From the NCBI GenBank assembly GCA_965197275.1, contig CBDAMQ010000029.1, positions 1 through 64,000 on the forward strand: a DNA stretch of 64,000 nucleotides, read 5' to 3'. This document shows, piece by piece, positions 44,509 through 52,899 of the stretch (its first letter is position 1; each line of letters begins with the position of its first letter). Source of the stretch: DASCOT01 sp965197275. GTDB taxonomy: Bacteria; Acidobacteriota; UBA890; WLXD01. The notes under the pieces were generated by a model. That model saw nothing but the letters and a program-made list of their open reading frames with translations. It made no database searches and was not told the DNA's origin. The translations under genes were made by a program, and so were the position numbers.

Positions 44509-46191
44509 TCAGCGTTGGCGAGATGCCGCACGGGCGGCGGCGAACTCGGATCCCTCCGACCACTCGGGCCAGGCGCTCCCCTCGCTGAGCTCGAATCCGG
44601 CTGCGAACAACGCGCGCAGATCCGCTTCCGCTCCGTCGAGATTCCACGTCGCATCGAACTCGTCGCTGGGGCGGTGGTAGTGGAGCACGTTGTACTGGCG
44701 ACGGACGAGATCGGAGTAGCCGTCTGGGCGTCCGATGAAACGGACGCCGGCATCGGTGTACAGCGCCGGTATGCCGATCTTGGCCAAGGGGAAGTGGTCG
44801 GAGCGATAGTAGAAGCCCTTGTCCGGCTCGGGGTCAGGGCTGAGGGTTCGGCCCTCGGGCTCGATGGCGCGAAGCAGGACATCGTCGAGCTCGGAGTTTC
44901 CGAGGCCGACCACCGTGATGTCCTCGGTCGGGCCCCAGATATTGAGGCCGTCGAGGTTGATCGCCGCCACCATATCGCCTGGCGCCACCAGCGGATTGGC
45001 AGCGTAGTACGCCGAGCCGAGAAGACCCTTTTCTTCCAGCGTGGTTGCCAAGAAGAGGTGGGAGCGGCGCGTGCGCTGCCCGAGCGACGCGTTGGCCTCG
45101 GCGATCTCGAGCAAGCCGGCGACGCCGGTGGCGTTGTCGAGGGCGCCGTTGTAGATGCCGTCGCCTTCGATGCCGGGGTCCTCGCCGAGATGGTCCCAGT
45201 GAGCCGTCCACAGGACGTATTCGCTTGCGGCCTCTTCGTCCCGGCCGCGCAGTCGGCCGACGACGTTGTACGACGCAATTCGACGCAAGTTGTTGTCGAT
45301 GTGCACCGTCATCGCGGCGCCGAGATCCACGGGCTCGAAGTCGGGGCTCGCCGCGGCGGCAATCGAGTCGGCAAGGTTGAGCCCGGCGGCGGTAAACAGC
45401 TCGTCGGCGGTTCGCTGCGATACCCAGCCTTCGAAGCGAACCGGGGCCGGCTGAGCGGTCGGCGCCGGCAGGCTGAACTGCGGACCGGTCCAGGAGCTGC
45501 GAACCACGTCCCAACCGTACCCCGCAGCGTCGGTCTCGTGCACGATCAGCACGCCGGCCGCCCCCTGTCGCGCCGCCTCCTCGTACTTGTACGTCCAGCG
45601 GCCGTAGTAGGTCATTGCGTCGTCGCCGAACTTACCCAGCACCGGGGGATCGTTGACCAGCACCAACAGAATGGCGCCACGCAGGTCGCGCTTGTAGTCA
45701 TTCCACTCCTCTTCGGGAGCCACGACGCCGTATCCGGCGAAGATCAAAGGGGCCGTTACATCGAGCGCCGGCTCCTCGTGACGGGTCCAGGCGACGAAGT
45801 CGTCGCCGTAGGCGAGATCGTCCAGCTGGCCACGCCGGGCAGCTGCACGGCTCCTGGGAGCGCGCAGAACGGCAGTGGTGGCGTCGACGGTGATCTCGGC
45901 CACGGGTACGCGCTGAAGCCATGTACGGGTCCCGTCCTCGTTTGCGTCCCCGAATGGCTCGACACCGATGCGTTCGAGCTCTCCCTGCAGGAAGTTGAGG
46001 GTGATGGGCTCGCCACGCCCGGCGGGTCCGCGCCCGGCGAAGTCGTCAGAGGCCAGCGTCCTGGTGAGGCGAGCGATATCGGCCGCGCTGATCGTCGCCG
46101 CGCCGCTATCGATATCGGGGCCGGAGCACCCGGCTGCCAGCATGGCCACGACCATCGTCGCCGCGGCGAGGCGCCGACGTGCGGAGCTCAT
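44509..46191 (-). CDS. Lipoprotein M28 family aminopeptidase
   Basis: This 560-residue protein starts with a lipobox (MLAAGC, Cys 22), so it is anchored in a membrane facing the periplasm. A protease-associated domain (around PLIFAGYGVVAPEEEWNDY) precedes the M28 core. Zinc ligands are in TAHWDHLGE, GALDNATGVAG, TLEEKGLLG, INLDGL and SDHFPLAK. The start overlaps the TonB receptor stop by four bases. It should trim peptides brought in by that receptor or present in the periplasm. Confidence 0.88.
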   Translation of the reverse strand: MSSARRRLAAATMVVAMLAAGCSGPDIDSGAATISAADIARLTRTLASDDFAGRGPAGRGEPITLNFLQGELERIGVEPFGDANEDGTRTWLQRVPVAEITVDATTAVLRAPRSRAAARRGQLDDLAYGDDFVAWTRHEEPALDVTAPLIFAGYGVVAPEEEWNDYKRDLRGAILLVLVNDPPVLGKFGDDAMTYYGRWTYKYEEAARQGAAGVLIVHETDAAGYGWDVVRSSWTGPQFSLPAPTAQPAPVRFEGWVSQRTADELFTAAGLNLADSIAAAASPDFEPVDLGAAMTVHIDNNLRRIASYNVVGRLRGRDEEAASEYVLWTAHWDHLGEDPGIEGDGIYNGALDNATGVAGLLEIAEANASLGQRTRRSHLFLATTLEEKGLLGSAYYAANPLVAPGDMVAAINLDGLNIWGPTEDITVVGLGNSELDDVLLRAIEPEGRTLSPDPEPDKGFYYRSDHFPLAKIGIPALYTDAGVRFIGRPDGYSDLVRRQYNVLHYHRPSDEFDATWNLDGAEADLRALFAAGFELSEGSAWPEWSEGSEFAAARAASRQR

Positions 46192-48266
46192 CGAGCCGTA
46201 TTGGCCGCCGACAGGTTGCTACCGGGCCGCAGGTCCAACGTCACCGACAGTGACCGTGGCGGCCCGAGGAGCAGGACCGACGTGCGCCCCACTTCCAGAC
46301 GCTCGTCGAGCAAGTTCTGGGCCCGAACTCCCATCGTCAGCTGATCGGAAAAATGCCAGTCGAACGCCGCATCGAGGCTGCTGCCGGAGGCCAGCGGACG
46401 GAAATTGAGGTCGTCTTCGAACTGCTCTCCGGTGAGGTGCAGGCCGACCATCGCCCCCCATCGATTCTCGGCCCACGCCAGCGAGCCGCGCAGACGATAG
46501 GTGGGCACCTGCGGCAGCCGGTTACCCACCAGCGAGACCAGCGGCTGGCCGGGAACGACCGGGTTCTGATCGATTCGTGTGTTGATCAGCGAGGTGACCA
46601 CGTTGGCGGTAAACCCACCACGCTGCAACGACGCGTCGATCTCGACTCCGCGTACGGTCGCGGCGCCGAGGTTGAGGCGCTGGCGCAGCAGCAACGTGGG
46701 CGTGCTGCCCACGGTGGCGTTGATCACCGCGTTGCGCAGCCGATTCCAGTAGCCGGTGATCCCGAGGCGGAATCGGCCGCCGGAGACGGCACTTCCCGAC
46801 GACCAGTCGGCCCCGATCTCGGCGCCGGTGAGGCGCTCCTCGGTGAGCTCATCGTTGGCGCGTGTGGAGACGTTGCCGACGCGGAACGCCCGATACAGCT
46901 CGTTGAGCGTCGGAGCGCGGAACGACCGATACCCGGCGGCGCGCAGTCGCCAATCACCAGCAGGGCTGAAAACCACGCCAGCACGAGACGACAGCGTCGA
47001 TCGCGAGCGCGACGGATCGTCCGGATCGCGCGGGTTGTTGTGCCAGCTGTCGCCGCGCAACGAGGCGTCGAGGTGCCACGAATCTCCAGCGCGCGCCTGC
47101 GCCGAGACGAACACCCCGCCAACGTTCTGGGTGCCGCCCGGATCGCGCGAGAACCCGGCCAGAAGCACGTCCTCGTTGCTCACTCCGCCAACCCGACGCC
47201 AGTCCGCTCCGGCGCCGAGCACCAGGCCCTCGCCGTACTGGCGCCAGGCGTTGGCGGTGACCCCAGTCTCCCAGGACGGTACTTCCTGATCGAGCACCGC
47301 TAGCTCGCGCGAGCGCGCCGCGATGACGGCGGAGAAGCGGCTGTTGAATCGCTGCCGGCGCACGAACCCGGCCACCCGGTGTCCGTCGGTACCGGTGCCG
47401 CCGCTGTAGGACAGGCTGAGGCCGAATGCGCGCGTCGAGTTGGTTTGTTCCGGCGTGCCGTTGTCGCGTGCCTCGTGGAACGCCTCGAGTCCTAGCAGAA
47501 GTCCCGGCGCCAGATTGGCCCGCAACATCGCCGTCTGATGGCTGGTCGCAACCTCCTGGTCCACCGCCCCGCGGTCGGCGTCGCTGACTGCGATGTAGCC
47601 GCCCGTGTCGAAGGCGTCCGCCGCCAGGATGATGCTTTGCCTGGCGTTGCCCGCCGTCAGCGCGAAGCCGCCGCCGAAGGTTGTCTGATTTCCGGCCCGA
47701 CCATGGACCTGTACGCTCCCGCGCCCGGCCTGCGGCGGACGGGACACGATCTGCAACGTACCGGCCAGCGCCTGGTTGCCGAACGATCCCGAAGCACCGC
47801 CGAGCACCATCTCGACGCGCTCGATGAGAAGCGTGGGCGTGCGGCTCCAGTACACCCAGCCGCCGAACGCATCGGTGTGTGGCAGGCCGTCGAACAGGAC
47901 GAGCGCGCGACTGGTTCCGCTCGGAGACACGCCGCGAAGGTTGAGTCCTTGCGACGTCGGGTGCGCGGCACGCGCCGGACTGCGTCTGAGGAGGCTGAAT
48001 TGCGGCGCCCAGCGCAGCGCCTCGTCGAGTCCGAGACCCGGGCGCTGCCGCAGTTGGTCGGCGCTAACGATGGTGGCGTGTGCGGAGATCTCCTCCAGGT
48101 CGAACGGCCGTCGCGTCGCGGTGACAGTGATGATCTGTTCGAGGCGCTGCTCCTGCGGTTCCTCCTGCGTCTGCGGTTCCTGCGCCGACGCTCGAGGTGC
48201 CGTCAAGGTCATGGCACCCGCGAGAAGGATGGCACCAGCGCTCACCGCTGAGCGTTTGCTCGTCAT
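46188..48266 (-). CDS. TonB-dependent outer-membrane receptor
   Basis: A 692-residue receptor with a signal peptide to PRASAQ, a TonB-box-like IITVTATRRP, a plug domain (about 50-165; LNLRGVSPSGTSRALVLFDG) and a long beta-barrel region. The plug end IERVEMVLGGASGSFGNQALAG is typical. The C-terminal strand VTLDLRPG is followed by ten residues lacking the usual final aromatic. It is overlapped by four bases at both ends: by the dehydratase upstream and the M28 peptidase downstream. The imported ligand may be a peptide or amino acid derivative. Confidence 0.88.
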   Translation of the reverse strand: MTSKRSAVSAGAILLAGAMTLTAPRASAQEPQTQEEPQEQRLEQIITVTATRRPFDLEEISAHATIVSADQLRQRPGLGLDEALRWAPQFSLLRRSPARAAHPTSQGLNLRGVSPSGTSRALVLFDGLPHTDAFGGWVYWSRTPTLLIERVEMVLGGASGSFGNQALAGTLQIVSRPPQAGRGSVQVHGRAGNQTTFGGGFALTAGNARQSIILAADAFDTGGYIAVSDADRGAVDQEVATSHQTAMLRANLAPGLLLGLEAFHEARDNGTPEQTNSTRAFGLSLSYSGGTGTDGHRVAGFVRRQRFNSRFSAVIAARSRELAVLDQEVPSWETGVTANAWRQYGEGLVLGAGADWRRVGGVSNEDVLLAGFSRDPGGTQNVGGVFVSAQARAGDSWHLDASLRGDSWHNNPRDPDDPSRSRSTLSSRAGVVFSPAGDWRLRAAGYRSFRAPTLNELYRAFRVGNVSTRANDELTEERLTGAEIGADWSSGSAVSGGRFRLGITGYWNRLRNAVINATVGSTPTLLLRQRLNLGAATVRGVEIDASLQRGGFTANVVTSLINTRIDQNPVVPGQPLVSLVGNRLPQVPTYRLRGSLAWAENRWGAMVGLHLTGEQFEDDLNFRPLASGSSLDAAFDWHFSDQLTMGVRAQNLLDERLEVGRTSVLLLGPPRSLSVTLDLRPGSNLSAANTAR

Positions 48267-49252
48267 TGGATCGACCTCGACGCGTTCGGGGAAATGAGTG
48301 CGGGTAGGGTAGCGAGATCGACATTGCCTCCGGAGAGGACGACGATCACGCGGCTACCTGGCTTTAAAGATAACCGGCGTTCCAGCAATGCCGCGACGGG
48401 TGCGGCTGCGGACGGTTCGATCAGCAGTTTCGCCCGCTCCACGACTAGTCCAAGAGCGTCGCGGATCTCGTCGTCGGAAACCAGCACGACCTGCTCGACA
48501 AACTGCTGTGCCGCGTCCAGGTTCAGATGTCCGACGAACGGCGGGGAGAGACCGTCGGCGATCGATTCCACGTGGTCGAGTCGCACCGGTTCGCCGGCCT
48601 CGAGAGCAGCGGTCATCGTCGGCGCACCTTCGGGCTCGACGGCGAACAGACGCGTGCCCTTGTCCAGGCCGCCATAGGCGACCCCCAGCCCGCCGCACAA
48701 TCCGCCGCCACCGACGCCGCAAATGACCGCGTCGGCAGCGGGCATCTGTGCTTCGATCTCCAGGCCCAGCGTGCCATGACCGGCGATCAGCATCGGATCA
48801 TCGAACGGGTGCAGCAAAGTGAGCCCGCGCGCCAAGCGTAGCTCCTCGAGCTTCGCGAAGGCGGCGTGTACGTCGCCGTGCAGCACCACCTCGGCGCCGT
48901 AGTCGCGGGTTGCCGCCACCTTGCTGGCCACCGCGTTCTCCGGCATGACCAGCACCGCGTGGACGCCAGCGATGTTCGCTGCGAAGGCGACCCCCTGGGC
49001 ATTGTTGCCGGCCGAGATCGTGATTACCCCGGCGTCGCGCTGTTCCTGCGACAGCGTAGCGATGCGGTTCAACGCCCCGCGCGGCTTGAACGAGCCGGTT
49101 TTTTGCAAGCACTCACACTTGAGCCATACGTCCAGGCCGGTGCGCTCGGACAGGGTGCGCGACGACAGCAGCGGCGTGCGATGAAGGTGTGGCGTCACCC
49201 GTGGTACCGCGGCGCGGACATCGTCAATTCCCGGCAGCTGCATGTCGCCCAT
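48263..49252 (-). CDS. PLP-dependent threonine/serine dehydratase-like enzyme
   Basis: From the ATG at 49252 the protein has 329 residues (the ATG at 49243 is an alternative; the frame to 49663 is not coding there). The PLP lysine is K56 in KTGSFKPRG, the substrate loop is SAGNNAQG, the phosphate cup GVGGGGLCGGL, and the final SGGN occurs as VVLSGGNVD. This is the type II fold of catabolic threonine dehydratase or serine racemase. It lacks the C-terminal regulatory domain, so allosteric control by isoleucine is unlikely. It is the first gene of the coupled operon with the TonB receptor and M28 peptidase. Confidence 0.88.
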   Translation of the reverse strand: MGDMQLPGIDDVRAAVPRVTPHLHRTPLLSSRTLSERTGLDVWLKCECLQKTGSFKPRGALNRIATLSQEQRDAGVITISAGNNAQGVAFAANIAGVHAVLVMPENAVASKVAATRDYGAEVVLHGDVHAAFAKLEELRLARGLTLLHPFDDPMLIAGHGTLGLEIEAQMPAADAVICGVGGGGLCGGLGVAYGGLDKGTRLFAVEPEGAPTMTAALEAGEPVRLDHVESIADGLSPPFVGHLNLDAAQQFVEQVVLVSDDEIRDALGLVVERAKLLIEPSAAAPVAALLERRLSLKPGSRVIVVLSGGNVDLATLPALISPNASRSIQ

Positions 49253-49356
49253 TGGGCGGCACACTAGCAGGTCGCTGCACGCTTCGTTCTGTCGCCGTAT
49301 ACTGGCCCGCGGCCCGGCGCGACCTGCTGCGGCCCTTGGCCCGAGCGACCCCGGAG

Positions 49357-49635
49357 CTAGCAGGCCGTGGTGGAAGTGTGGCGGGCCTGGCGACAGGGTG
49401 TTGGGAGGCGGAGGCAAGGAGAGAGGAGGAGGCGATGTCAATCCCATCGTTGACGACGAACGACGCAGCGTGCGCGCGCAACCCCCTGCCGCCCGAAGGG
49501 TTACGGCGATTTGGGGCCATCTACGGCGTTCGCCTTCCTGGACGATGGCTAGGGCATCACCTGCGTCAGGCCGCCTTGTATCTGGCCCCAACTCGTCGTA
49601 ACCAGACCCACCACACTTCCACCACGGCCTGCTAG
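49357..49635. mobile_element. MITE-like element with 34-bp inverted terminal repeats
   Basis: The 279-bp element starts CTAGCAGGCCGTGG at 49357 and ends with the reverse complement at 49635. Left (49357-49390) and right (49602-49635) ends match at 32 of 34 positions. No transposase fragment is recognisable inside. The palindromic CTAG at both ends could be a target duplication, as for some IS5-type elements, or TA as for IS630-type; I cannot choose. The interior contains unrelated small frames only. Confidence 0.82.
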
Positions 49636-49638
49636 GCG

Positions 49639-50253
49639 ATGCTGAGCGATTTTCTACACGCACTGCGGCGCGGCCGCTCGGACCAGCTGCGCTACTTCCG
49701 CCACACTCATTCGCCGCTCTCTCCGTGGCGCGCCACGATCAACGAGGTGGTGCGGGCGTCCGAGCAGGAGGCGGAGCGCTATGGCATCCGCGCCAGTGTC
49801 GATCGCCGCCGGGCGTATCAAGTGGCGCGCATGGTGGTCTCGAACCGTCATGGCGAACATCTGTCGGATCAGGTTCCGGACGCGTATCTGGCGTATTCAC
49901 CGCCGTCAGCCGCTACGTTCCACAACGGCAAGAGGAGCTACGCTGCGCCCGCCCAGCGTCGCCGCGAGTTCCTGGCCCATCCGCAGACACTGGCGTACAT
50001 GCTTACGCCGCCCAAGCTGTCGCGCCTCGGGCTGGGCGGATCGATGCCGGGTGGCGTGGCGGTGATCGAGCCCGGCGACGAAGCCGAGATAGCCTCCAAG
50101 ACCGTCATGGCCCGGCTTCAGAAGCTCGGCGCTGGCAAGGCACCGCCGGCCGATCTGAGCGCCTACGCCGATGTGCTCTTGAAGTTGCACGCCGGCCTGC
50201 CGGTCGAGGCGCCCGCCGAGGATCCCGAGGAGCCGCAGGAACAAGCCGCCTGA
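49639..50253 (+). CDS. Hypothetical protein abutting the MITE
   Basis: A 204-residue soluble protein that I do not recognise. The ATG at 49639 is three bases from the MITE end, and no ribosome site precedes it except inside the element, so the original 5' end may have been cut or displaced. The sequence is rich in R and A: RINEVVRASEQEAERYG-like VVRASEQEAERYG, YQVARMVVSNRHGEHL and AQRRREFLAHPQTLAYML. It has no signal peptide or membrane segment. The end is Pro/Glu-rich (APAEDPEEPQEQ). Confidence 0.65.
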   Translation: MLSDFLHALRRGRSDQLRYFRHTHSPLSPWRATINEVVRASEQEAERYGIRASVDRRRAYQVARMVVSNRHGEHLSDQVPDAYLAYSPPSAATFHNGKRSYAAPAQRRREFLAHPQTLAYMLTPPKLSRLGLGGSMPGGVAVIEPGDEAEIASKTVMARLQKLGAGKAPPADLSAYADVLLKLHAGLPVEAPAEDPEEPQEQAA

Positions 50254-50414
50254 CTAGTCGGAGCGCCCTGCATCCGACCCCATTTCGCCACCACGGCACT
50301 ATCGATTCATCTGTTACAGGCCACTAAGCGGACGCCTGCGGAACAGGTCGAACGCATGCGAACGTCAGCCTCGCAGGTCGAGCACACGGGCGCCTCCCAT
50401 GTCGAATGCACCAG

Positions 50415-50450
50415 AAAAAAGGGCGACCGATCACCGATCGGCCGCCCCTT
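50415..50450 (-). terminator. Intrinsic terminator after the first lipoprotein methyltransferase
   Basis: The minus strand has a GC-rich stem built from GGGGCGGCCGATC and GATCGGTCGCCC, followed by six T residues. It begins about 18 bases after the methyltransferase stop. Two mismatches interrupt the stem. This is a good Rho-independent terminator. Confidence 0.8.
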
Positions 50451-50467
50451 GATGTCGAGGCCCGCGG

Positions 50468-51247
50468 TCAGGGCTTGCGGAACTTGAGCACGTACCGGTC
50501 GGTCTTGTAGCGTCCGTCGTCGAAACCGGACGTAGTGTGATCATCGTCCGGGTTGCGCAAGATGTCGGAGCTGCCGGCAAGCTCGAACCCGCCGGCGGTG
50601 AACTCGTCGATCACCGTCTGCTCGTTTAGCCGGTGGGTCTCCTCGTGCCAGCCCTCGTGCGGCGTGGCGACCTCGACGATGCCGACGATGCCACCCGGCT
50701 TCATGACCGCCAGCAGCTGCCCCACCGTGGCCTGACGGCCGCCGCCGAACTGCTCGGCATCGTGGTAGTTGCGCACAGCCACCGCCACATCGAGACTGCC
50801 GGCCGGCACGTCGGGAATAGACATTGCGATCTGGACGTTGTCGAGCCCGTCGTTGGCGACGCGCTCGGTAAGGGCGTCGAGCGTGGCGAAGTTCCCCTCG
50901 GCATAGAACTCCATCACCGCGTACACGGTACCGGCATCGCCCATCGCTCGAGACAGCAGGTGGGTGTTGTATCCGCCTCCGGGCCACACGTCGGCTACCG
51001 TCATACCGGGCTCGATGCCGAAGAACTCGTAGACCTCGAGCGCCTTGCGATATTCGTCCTGCGCGACCTCTTCCTCGGGCCGCGCCGCGTCGGCCAGCAC
51101 GCCACGGTCGAGTCCGGCAGGCATCTCCTCGGCCGGCTCCTCGACCGCCGGTGCCTCGGCGGCGTCTTCGGCGGCGCCGCAAGCAATGGCGCCAAGCCCG
51201 ACGATCAGCACGAACGCCAGTGTCCAAGGCCAGGTTCGTCTCTGCAT
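50468..51247 (-). CDS. Lipoprotein SAM-dependent methyltransferase (COG4798-like), copy A
   Basis: From the ATG at 51247 (AGGGAGAG upstream) the protein has 259 residues with a leader and lipobox at C23 (GAIAC). The remainder is a class I methyltransferase: motif I is VADVWPGGGYNTHLLS, then VRNYHDAEQFGG and LAVMKPGGIVGIVEV. The export signal is odd because SAM is cytoplasmic. The paralog immediately upstream (51336-52142) shares YEFFGIE and WPGGGYNT. Substrate unknown. Confidence 0.8.
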   Translation of the reverse strand: MQRRTWPWTLAFVLIVGLGAIACGAAEDAAEAPAVEEPAEEMPAGLDRGVLADAARPEEEVAQDEYRKALEVYEFFGIEPGMTVADVWPGGGYNTHLLSRAMGDAGTVYAVMEFYAEGNFATLDALTERVANDGLDNVQIAMSIPDVPAGSLDVAVAVRNYHDAEQFGGGRQATVGQLLAVMKPGGIVGIVEVATPHEGWHEETHRLNEQTVIDEFTAGGFELAGSSDILRNPDDDHTTSGFDDGRYKTDRYVLKFRKP

Positions 51248-51335
51248 CCTGTTGCTCTCCCTGTTTGAGGCGGCTGCAGACCGTGAGTCGTGAGCCATCC
51301 ACGACTCCGCCGAGCAGGACCGCCAGGGCAACCGG

Positions 51336-52142
51336 CTAGTGGGCCGGCTTGCGGTATTTGTGAACGAAACGGTGCACGTAGTAGCGGTGGATCGGGGCGT
51401 CGGCTTCCTCGCCTCGCTCGCCCGCTCGCTCCCGTCCATCGAAATCGTACGTGTCGTCGGGGTTCACAAGCACGTCCGACGCCTCGACGAACTCGAACCC
51501 GGCCGAAGTGATCTCTTCGCGCGACAGGTCGTCATTGATGCGATGGACCGGCTCGTCGCGCTCGTCGGTCTTGTTCGTGTAGGCATCGACGACAGCGAAG
51601 ATGCCGCCGGGCTTGAGCACGCGCATGAAGGCCGGCAGGGCCGCCAGTCGGTCCGGCGCCTCGCCGAGATCATGATAGTTGCGTACCGTGAGCAGCACGT
51701 CCAGCGAGTCCTCGGGCACCTCGGTCGGGTCTGCGACGATGTCGAGGTTGTCGAAAGCAAACGGATCCAGGCGGCTATTGAAGCGCTCGCGGCTCCGCGC
51801 CACACGCTCCGGGTCGGCAGGTGCGGGACCGAGGATCGCCACCACGCTTCCGGTGTCGCCGACGAGCTGGGTCACGATCGCGGTGTTGTATCCGCCGCCT
51901 GGCCACAGGTCGCCAACAGCGACGCCCTCTTCGATGCCGAAGAACTCGTAGACCTCGAGCGGCTTGAAGCCGCCGTCGCGGTAGTGATCATCTTCACTGC
52001 GCGCCGGATGATCCAGCGGCGATGCGGCAACGGGCTCGGCGGGAGCTGCTTCCGGTTCTGCCGGCGGCTCGGCGCGGGCACAGCCGACCGCGAGCGCACC
52101 GATTGCCAGAAGGCCGAGGCCAACACAGCGGGATTGATGCAT
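51336..52142 (-). CDS. Lipoprotein SAM-dependent methyltransferase (COG4798-like), copy B
   Basis: The ATG at 52142 has AAGGAGA at good spacing and gives 268 residues with a lipobox at C21 (LAVGC). The core has VGDLWPGGGYNTAIVTQL, TVRNYHDLGEAPDR and MRVLKPGGIFAVVDAY. It is a diverged paralog of the next gene (88 bp downstream); both keep the unusual WPGGG motif, the leader and an Ala/Glu/Pro-rich spacer. They were probably produced by a tandem duplication and share a message that stops at the terminator near 50415. Confidence 0.8.
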   Translation of the reverse strand: MHQSRCVGLGLLAIGALAVGCARAEPPAEPEAAPAEPVAASPLDHPARSEDDHYRDGGFKPLEVYEFFGIEEGVAVGDLWPGGGYNTAIVTQLVGDTGSVVAILGPAPADPERVARSRERFNSRLDPFAFDNLDIVADPTEVPEDSLDVLLTVRNYHDLGEAPDRLAALPAFMRVLKPGGIFAVVDAYTNKTDERDEPVHRINDDLSREEITSAGFEFVEASDVLVNPDDTYDFDGRERAGERGEEADAPIHRYYVHRFVHKYRKPAH

Positions 52143-52362
52143 CGCTTCTCTCCTTTGGGGGGATTCCGTCATCGTCTTGTGGCGTCGGCGGTGCGCACGA
52201 GGGCACCAGCCCGTTCTTGGATCACGCCAGCTTCGGATTCGCGACCCGCCTAGGATAGTCGCCGACTCCGTACAGCGATAGACCGTGAGCGCAGGCGCAA
52301 CGGTACGCCGGCCACTAGAATGGATAACAACGAATCCTGGTCAACGCTGAGGGGCGGAAACG

Positions 52363-52884
52363 ATGGCGAAAGTCGCGGCTGCGATGGTAAAGGCGCTCAA
52401 CGCTCAGGTGGCGCGGGAGCTGCAGGCGAGCCACAACTATCTCGCCATGGCGGTGTATCTGGAGAGCCGTAGCCTGGAGCACCTGGCGGCGTTCTTCACG
52501 CGTCAGGCCGATGAAGAGCGCGTCCACGCGATGAAGCTCGTCGGGTATCTGCAGGAGGTCGACCAGACCCCGGTCGTCCCCTCGCTGAAGCGCCCGAAGG
52601 CACGCTATACCTCGGTCAGCGACGTTTTCAAGACATCGCTCAAGCAGGAACAAGCGGTGACTCGGGCGATCCACGAGCTCGTCGATTCGGCTCAGCGGAG
52701 CAAGGACTACGCCACGTTCCAGTTCCTGCAGTGGTTCGTCACCGAGCAGGTCGAAGAAGAGGCGTCGTTCGGCAAGCTGATCGACGTCATCGAGATGTCG
52801 CAGAATGTCCTGCAAGTGGAGCACTACGTGCGCCACATGATGGGCGGGCCGGCGGACTCTGGCAGCGACTCGTCAAACGGCTAG
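52363..52884 (+). CDS. Non-heme ferritin
   Basis: The 173-residue protein has a four-helix ferritin fold. Ferroxidase ligands are E19, E52, H55, E96 and Q129, all at the positions expected after a two-residue shift relative to standard bacterial ferritin. It stores iron in the cytoplasm as a 24-mer. The ribosome site is GAGGGGCGG. The tail (ADSGSDSSNG) is disordered. It is transcribed alone, diverging from the methyltransferase pair across a 220-bp gap. Confidence 0.9.
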   Translation: MAKVAAAMVKALNAQVARELQASHNYLAMAVYLESRSLEHLAAFFTRQADEERVHAMKLVGYLQEVDQTPVVPSLKRPKARYTSVSDVFKTSLKQEQAVTRAIHELVDSAQRSKDYATFQFLQWFVTEQVEEEASFGKLIDVIEMSQNVLQVEHYVRHMMGGPADSGSDSSNG

Positions 52885-52899
52885 TCCTCGAGGCGACCT

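Noticed and set aside
49189..49635. Small proteins inside the MITE and its flank
   Set aside because: Frames are short, run through the inverted repeats and have no recognisable domain.
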